Shown here piece by piece: positions 57,760 through 64,000 of a DNA stretch of 64,000 nt (positions are counted from its first letter, which is position 1; each line of letters starts with the position of its first letter). The notes under the pieces are model-generated. The model had not been told where the DNA came from. It was given only the letters and a program-made list of their open reading frames with translations, and did not search any database. Position numbers and translations under genes: made by a program. The DNA is from Marchantia polymorpha subsp. ruderalis (taxonomy: Eukaryota; Streptophyta; Marchantiopsida; Marchantiales; Marchantiaceae): contig AP031351.1 of assembly GCA_037833965.1 (NCBI GenBank), positions 27,106,501 through 27,170,500 of the forward strand. Direction: 5' to 3'.

Positions 57760-59980
57760 TCACCATCATCATACATTATACTTGCTATGCGTTAAAGATA
57801 TAACATATTATATTGATAAAAATCACAATCCTAAGGAGTTGAGCTTATACATAATGAAGTGTGAACCCGTTTATCAAAAACCTAGCTCTTTGAAAAATTG
57901 TACCATGTATTTCTTTCTTGATGATTATTCAAGGTTTGATTAATTTTTTCACAAAAAGCATGAGATTTTTACAACTTTCAAAAGTTGAAAAGACCAACTT
58001 GAAATTTAGACTAGACAAAAGATGAAATACTTATGTACCGATAATGACAAATATTATACTTATGAAACATTGTAAAGTTGTTACGAAGAGAAGGAAATTA
58101 CTTTTCATTTTACTATGATTTGTACTCTGCAATATAATATTAATTTTGATAGGCTCAATTGAACAAATTTGAAAAAGGTGTGCACTATGTTGAGCCAATC
58201 TGGTTTACCATATGAATATAAGACTAAAGTTGTGAATATCAAAATGTGTTTAATAAATTTTTCTACTTTTCATTCACTCAATTTTTTACCAAACTTTGAA
58301 TTGAAACACAAATTTTTGACTCATAATTGTCATTTCCATTTTTTTCTTATATGATTTATCTTCTCATGATTAAGATAAGTATCAAGTTGCATCTTATATT
58401 CAAGAAGTGTCATTTTCTTTTATATGCTAGTGGTGTGAAGCATAATATATGCTTCATGTTACGATATATACTATGGATTGAGTCATATGAAAAAAATATA
58501 GATTACAACAACAAAAATTCACCTGAAGCAAAACATGCTACAATTTGAATAATATCTGTATTTGCTTTAATATTTAGTCCAACATTGACAAATGCAATAA
58601 GTAAATGAAGTTTGCATTTAGGATTAAAAATTTGGATTAATCCAAGAGGGCATAAGAGATAAATATTCATAACGTTTGGATTAAAAAATTCTATAGTTCA
58701 ATCAGTGCAAGTATGTTCAACGTATACTTGTCAAATTTAAAATGGCAAATTTTTCAAAGGGTCGTAGGTTCCTTTATCAATGCACTTCAAACTTTTTGTA
58801 GCTCAATGTACAATTAATTTTATTGAAAAGAAAAGTATATTATTAATTCATATGAAACAGTTGTAATTAATCTCATGCATTTGATCATATGCTCAAGACA
58901 ATATATTGCTGTAGCTATGCACAAAAGTGAGTAGATACATATCAAATCTATGGATGTGCATTGAGACACTAGAGTTTAGAGAGAAACTCATTCGAAGATG
59001 AAACATAAATTTTGAAGATGAAAAATATCAACAATGGTTCTACTCTGCATTATATAACTCTTATCAACAAGTAAAAGGAGATAAGATATCATCTCCACCA
59101 TCCAATCCACTCCTAGTGAGTTGATGATACGGTAGATATACCTAATGAGTACCCGAATTTTTTATGTGTCACTCCCAACTAACACACTCAATCCTTATAT
59201 AACAATCATACGGACTTATGACATGTTATTCTCAAATAACACACTAAGTAATACATAGATTGCTAACATGGTTGTGTAGATTTTTCACTATGATCTACTC
59301 TACTCAATCTTAAGTAATTTCTAATTTAATTCTAATTGATTAAAGATGATTACAGATGCAATATTATAAATTTGCAATGTTAAAAATCTACAGTGACATA
59401 CCTATCTACATTTGATGACAAAAGCATTGATTGAAAATCTAATCTGTAAAAGTATGTAGTTCAATTCACAACAGAAGCTGAATATATAGCGACATCAAAA
59501 AATCACAATTAACTTTTTGATTGAATAGATTTATTAATAAGATAAGATTGAATCAATGTTTGTCAATCTTTAATATCATATTCAAAATGAATTATATTTT
59601 GCTGCAAATGAAATGATGAACAACATAATGAAACACACTGACATTAAATATCACTTCATCAAACATGCAATTATTAATGAAAAAATTGAACTAATTAAAA
59701 TTATCGACAATTACAATCCAATTGATGCGTTGACCAAAGTTATTTTTTAAAATTAAAAAAAAATCATTCACTATGTAAGCTTTGCATGATGAACAAAAGT
59801 AGATTTCATTAGCAATTTAGCTGAAATCTTTATTTTTTCCCTCCATCATATTTTGACTACACCTTTAATCTAGTTTATTTCAATTTTAAAAGTGAATTCT
59901 ATTAGATTTACTTCTAGAATATTCCACAAATGATTATATCGTTAATGAAGTATTTTGTCTAACAACATGAATAAAAGATT
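57760..59980 (+). mobile_element. Copia-3: heavily decayed Copia relic
   Basis: Scattered but ordered remains: the integrase strand FFLDDYSRF (57910-57940), YTYETL-type strand (near 58055), KKVCTMLSQSGLPYEYKTKVVN (58170-58235), FLLYASGVK (58411-58437), the RT end around 58700-58930, RNase H TTEAEYIA (59468-59491), MKHTDIKYHFIKHA and DALTKVIF (to about 59748), then the 3' UTR pattern of Copia-1 ending in AAAAGATTGTTGG at about 59976. Most G/C positions of Copia-1 are now A/T. LTRs and the RT core are not recognisable. It is interrupted by a decayed solo gypsy LTR. Confidence 0.8.
58962..59354 (-). repeat. Decayed solo LTR of the gypsy family
   Basis: Aligns end to end with the 409-bp LTRs at 25059 and 30675 (GAGTTTAGAGAGAAACTCATTCGAAGAT, ATCAACAATGGTTCT, CCAACTAACACACTCAATC, and the end GATTAAAGATGATTACA), with very many C-to-T and G-to-A changes. 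Only one copy and no internal sequence are present, so it is a solo LTR. It lies within Copia-3. A clean target duplication is not visible. Confidence 0.85.
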
Positions 59981-60412
59981 GTTGGTGATGACTTGCGTCG
60001 TGCATAGGTCAAAAAATTTTGATTTCAAAACTTTTGCTTTGAATTATTTAGAAGTGTAAGACTTAGAAAATTATGATTTTAGATTTTTTGCTTTGAATTA
60101 CTTACTTTGCTTACAGCGTAAGACATAGCTTATTCTAAACATTAGTCTAGGTTTTGTCATTAAATTGTTATGTTTTAGTGAAAAAATATGTATTGTGTGA
60201 CGTTAATGTTTGCATAATTTTTGCAACAATCTATGTAACTTATGTTTTTTTGTATTTTTGCGTAAGATTTTTTGTAAAAACAATTTTGAATATTCTTGTG
60301 AATGTAATTAGTTGTGTTGAATTAGGTTTTTTTTTGCTCTTGTGTTTATAATTATGTCAAATTTATTGAAATGCATGTTTATCTTATTTTTTAATTAAAT
60401 AAATCACTTTTT

Positions 60413-60739
60413 TGAAAGGCCCAAACATCCAGATCGATCAGCACGCACGACAATCACAACACCGAGATAACGTGGTTCATCTTTCACATGCTACGTCCAC
60501 GGCCAAGAGCAGAACGTCACTAAAGCACAGATGATTACATGGCCTCTATAGCCAAGCTCTACTCCAACCTGTTCATTCTCTCGATGCTATCCTGAACTTT
60601 ACGCAATAAGAGTCATCTTCTCTCGTCTATACGAGAAGAGATAAGGTGCACATAATACCTAATCTAACTTAACCACAGTTAACTTCCTAACCATGGTTAC
60701 CACTAACCAGAGTTAATCCAAGATAGAGTTATCCTAACA
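60413..60739 (-). repeat. Copia-4 3' LTR
   Basis: TG...CA-bounded: TGTTAGGATAACTC to GGGCCTTTCA in element orientation. Contains the U5 signature GTGGACGTAGC (complement near 60500) with a nearby ACCACGT. Confidence 0.92.
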
Positions 60740-61179
60740 TACTCCCCTTGACTCAAGTCTTGGAGAGGTAACTAATGTATCTCTAGTTTTAGAAAGTAAA
60801 GCTAAATCACGCTTTCTCTCTATAGCCGAGAGTTAACTAGAACTAAGCCGTAGCAGGCAAAAAACCATATGGAAAATACATGTATAAAAGTTACTAGATT
60901 ATTTATCCCTATGCAAAATTTACAACTTTGCACAATGCTTGGAAAAAATCTTCAAAGAAATTACTTTGATCAATGTGTCGGCAGGATTGAGCTTACCATC
61001 ACTTTTGATGAGCTTAAGTGCACTATCAGACACTACTTGTGTGATAAAATGATATCAAGTATCAATGTGCTTTACCCTACCTTCCATCACATTGTTCGAT
61101 GCTAAATGAAGTGCGCTCTGACTGTCACAATAAAGACTCACATCACTGTGTGGCAGCCCCATCTCAATGGCCAACTTGT

Positions 61180-61740
61180 TCAATCAAATTGTCTCCTTCG
61201 CTGTGCTTCCGCTACTGCAACGTATTCGGCTTTTGTGGACGACTTAGAGATGAATTTTTGAAGTGTAGATCTCCAACTTATGCATCCAACGGCAAGAGTG
61301 AAAACATACCTAGTTGTTGATCTACGCCTATCCAAATCTACTCCATAATCAGCATCAACATACCTCAAGAGCAAACTTGCATTGTTTGATCGAGCATCAA
61401 ACAATAAACCTGTATCAAGAGAACCCTTGATATACCTCATAATTCACTTTAGAGCTTCTCAATGCTCTCGTCCAGGATTTGACATGTACCTACTCACTTT
61501 CCCAACTGCATATGCTATATAAGGTCTAGTGCGTACCATAAGATACATAATGTTGCCAACTGCACTTTCATAAAGAATAGAAGACATCAATCCTTTAGCA
61601 ATTGCATTAGTTGGACATAAAGCTGCCGAAAGCTTAAAGTGTGCAGCTAATGGAGTACTTACAACTTTAGCATTTGACATGTTAAACTTAGCAAGTACTT
61701 TCTCTGCATACCGTGTCTGTGTCAACCAAAGTTTGCTTGA
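61180..61740 (-). pseudogene. Copia-4 RT end and RNase H
   Basis: RT thumb motifs YLMVRTRPYIAYAVGKVSRYM, then [21 protein letters not shown] and SKSSTKAEYVAVAEAQ of RNase H. A stop near 61443 separates them. The RNase H end is further damaged towards 60900. Confidence 0.87.
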
Positions 61741-61813
61741 TGACTCTTTCTTATGGGTAGCCCCAGCTACATTCTACCATTTTGAAGCTCATCAGCTTTA
61801 ACGATGTGAAAAG

Positions 61814-62269
61814 TCAATTTGACAACTCCTTCATGTGATACTTCGCTTGTAGCGCTTGAAACATAGTTGTTACAGTCTCCAACTCCTCCACTTGTTTCAA
61901 CACATTTGGCTTCAAGTACAGAGCGACAATAATCACAGCTTGATCTTGGATCTCATTCCAATCCTCGTCATCAACATTAAAGGGTTTAGGCTTGAGAACC
62001 TTTTCCAAGCTCATTGCCTTGATCACATTCTTGACTTGCCGTTTCCATAGGAGATAGTCGGTACGGCCATCAAACTGTTCAACTTCAAACCTCGGTCCAC
62101 CAATCTTAGATAACGCCATTGGTTTGATCGGCTGAAGTCTTTCCGGAATGACTTCAACAGGATCCTCAAAGAGAAAGCTTGACTCCTCACTTTCGTCGTC
62201 TGAATGCAGGGTTCCAGCACCTTCAGCAACAATTGGAACAAGTTCCACTCCTCGCTCTAAGCTACTCAT
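61814..62269 (-). pseudogene. Copia-4 gag, N-terminal part
   Basis: A 151-codon frame starting MSSLERGVELV. It includes an acidic Ser/Glu stretch, then FDGRTDYLLWKRQVKNVI, DQAVIIVALYLKPNVLKQVEE and FQALQAKYHMKELSN, which align with Copia-1 and Copia-2 gag. Truncated by the internal deletion before the zinc knuckle. Confidence 0.85.
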
Positions 62270-63237
62270 GCCCAGAAAGCGTTCACCGTGTTAACTTTTC
62301 TCAACACTTAGCCCGAAAAAACGTCAAAAATTAAAAGTTCTCAAAATTGAAATCTGATACTACTCACGCGTATTTCACAAGCCAACACACTGGAATGTAA
62401 AAACGGTTTTTCAAAATCATCTCCGAATAAAAAGTTATTAACCTCCGAGTTTAGGGGCGAAAAAACTTGAATCTGGAACTCTAAGGGAATCTTTTCTACC
62501 AAAACTTTACTCTAAGTCTATTTCCAAAACCGTCTTTTAGACTACTTGCTCAACTAGCTTGAAAATCAGCCTGTAAAATTTGAACTCAAACGTATATCAT
62601 TTGCATAACCTAATCCATCAAAAATGCCAAAAAATCAACTCTCTATTTGATTCCTTTTTGACAGGATTCCTCATAGTTTCTCTTTGCAGCTTACCTTCAC
62701 TGTCATCTTGGTTGGACGTTTCGTCTTCCAACCCAACTATTTCGGGTACCTTCCGATTCCACTATCTTGGATCCACTTCCAACAATCTTGGAGCCCCCTT
62801 AAACTACTCCAAAACTACGACACTATGAAATCAAACTAACAAGAATTGACCTAAATCTTCAATCACTCGTAACTTCACGACCTCCCATCAAAATTCAACA
62901 AACTTTAGGCCAAAATGATTGTACAAACAGTACATCAGTTTTATTTTGTGAAGATTTGGAAAATTCGGTAACCAAAAATTCAGATTTTGGAAAAACGAAG
63001 CAGTTTCTCTCATAGTAGATTGTAAGAGATCTTTCTGCTTCAATTTACAAAAAATCTCTCTAATCACTCGATGAAACTTTCTACTTCTTTCATCAAAGTG
63101 AATTGGTGCCTTTGAGTACTTTTCTACAGAGAATCAGCCAAAAATATCTCTTAAATTGCAAGTACAATCTCCGACAACGCTTCCGCGCCTCCCTGCTCTC
63201 CAAAAATGTGGAAATCAAAAATCAACGTGCATTGAAC
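62270..63237 (-). other. Copia-4 leader
   Basis: About 970 nt of untranslated leader between primer site and gag. No coding motif, and unlike Copia-1 and Copia-2 it has no GC-rich tandem repeats. Confidence 0.6.
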
Positions 63238-63251
63238 GAGCTCTGATACCA
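63238..63251 (-). other. Copia-4 primer-binding site
   Basis: TGGTATCAGAGCTC on the minus strand, two bases inside the 5' LTR; methionine-tRNA type. Confidence 0.9.
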
Positions 63252-63253
63252 AG

Positions 63254-63567
63254 TGAAAGGCCCAAACATCCAGATCGATTAGCACGCATGACAATCACAA
63301 CACCGAGATAAAGTGGTTCATCTTTCACGGCCAAAAGCAGAACGTCACTAAAGCACGGATAATTACACAACCTCTATAGCCAAACTCTACTCCAACCTGT
63401 TCACTCTCTCGATGCTATCCTGAACTGTATGTAATGAGAGTCACCTTCTCTCTTCTATACGAGAAGAGATAAGGTGCACATAATACCTAACCTAACCTAA
63501 CCACAGTTAACTTCCTAACTATGGTTACCACTAACTAGAGTTAATCCAAGATAGAGTTAACCTAACA
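63254..63567 (-). repeat. Copia-4 5' LTR
   Basis: Matches 60413-60739 but lacks 13 bp (ATGCTACGTCCAC on the + strand), exactly the conserved U5 motif. The gap falls between CAC direct repeats. Confidence 0.92.
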
Positions 63568-63572
63568 TTTTT

Positions 63573-64000
63573 TAATCATTTTTGTTTAACAATTATCACA
63601 AATATTTGTAAAATCAAATGTTATGTTAGATTTTACAATAATTTTTTGTTTTCTAAGCAAATTAAATCAATAAATATGACAAGAATGTATTTTTGTTTGA
63701 GCTTATTGAGGTAAATTTTATCTTCAAATATTTACATATGCACTATGTTTGTTTGAATCTGATTAGATTAAAGCTAAAAATAGAATAAAAATCTTCAAGA
63801 TTCTATTGATTATTTTGTAGTTTGATGAATAATTTTCAAAAAAATTTGATGAATTTAAATGATAAGTTAAAGAAAAAATTTAATCTTTATTTTTATTTTT
63901 TATTTTATAAAAGTAATTTTTTTTAAACATTATTTTATCATGATCAATTTCCAATCACAATCTATGAAGTTGTTAATACTTTGTTATAAATTAAAGCAGA
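63573..64000. other. AT-rich intergenic DNA
   Basis: No feature recognised; composition like 56-60 kb. Confidence 0.7.

Larger units (their letters stand above)
60413..63567 (-). mobile_element. Copia-4: internally deleted Copia element
   Basis: Flanked by LTRs (60413-60739 and 63254-63567) in a TTTTT target duplication. On the minus strand the order is 5' LTR, primer site TGGTATCAGAGCTC, ~970-nt leader, gag N-terminal half, then directly the C-terminal part of RT and RNase H, purine tract AAGGGGAGTA and 3' LTR. Gag's end, protease, integrase and most of RT are absent. LTRs differ at roughly 7 percent by eye, plus a 13-bp gap. Confidence 0.9.

Overview
The window is nuclear DNA of a land plant, most likely a bryophyte and plausibly a liverwort such as Marchantia. 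The evidence is indirect. Spliced plant genes have consensus GT/AG introns. One gene is a plastid FZL protein, one is a RIN4/NOI protein with both NOI motifs, and one is a plastid DUF177/YceD protein. A probable axonemal (sperm flagellum) gene would only be expected in a plant with swimming sperm. The taxon is inferred, not proven.

Layout. 1-11.0 kb: AT-rich desert holding a decayed but structurally complete Ty1/copia element (Copia-1, 606-7326). 11.7-19.4 kb: FZL on the + strand, 11 coding exons whose phases join without a break into about 1069 codons. 21.7-36.0 kb: a retrotransposon nest. A minus-strand Copia remnant abuts Copia-2 (22689-36035), whose gag is split by a very young minus-strand chromodomain Ty3/gypsy element (25059-31083; 409-bp LTRs differing at two positions). 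36.0-38.9 kb: AT-rich DNA with a MITE-like foldback and a long hairpin. 39-42.6 kb: a GC-rich, purine-tract-rich leader followed by single-exon RIN4 (41694-42629). 44.6-52.0 kb: exons of a probable axonemal EF-hand-type protein. 53.3-54.7 kb: two-exon DUF177 gene. 55.9-64 kb: AT-rich desert with a heavily deaminated Copia relic (Copia-3) containing a decayed solo LTR of the gypsy family, then an internally deleted minus-strand Copia (Copia-4, 60413-63567).

The host genes sit in moderate-GC islands and show no operon-like relation. FZL and DUF177 are predicted to act in the plastid, RIN4 at the plasma membrane, and the last gene in sperm flagella.

Most notable: (1) the young gypsy element carries an extra reading frame between its primer-binding site and gag that looks like two copies of one ~56-residue aromatic-rich module; (2) its U3 holds four TGACGTGGC boxes upstream of a TATA box, and all four are gone in the old solo LTR; (3) Copia-2 has a tandem array in which each ~101-bp unit repeats its own 3'UTR/polypurine tract/LTR-start junction; (4) perfect or near-perfect short-loop inverted repeats recur in introns, intergenic DNA and a transposon.
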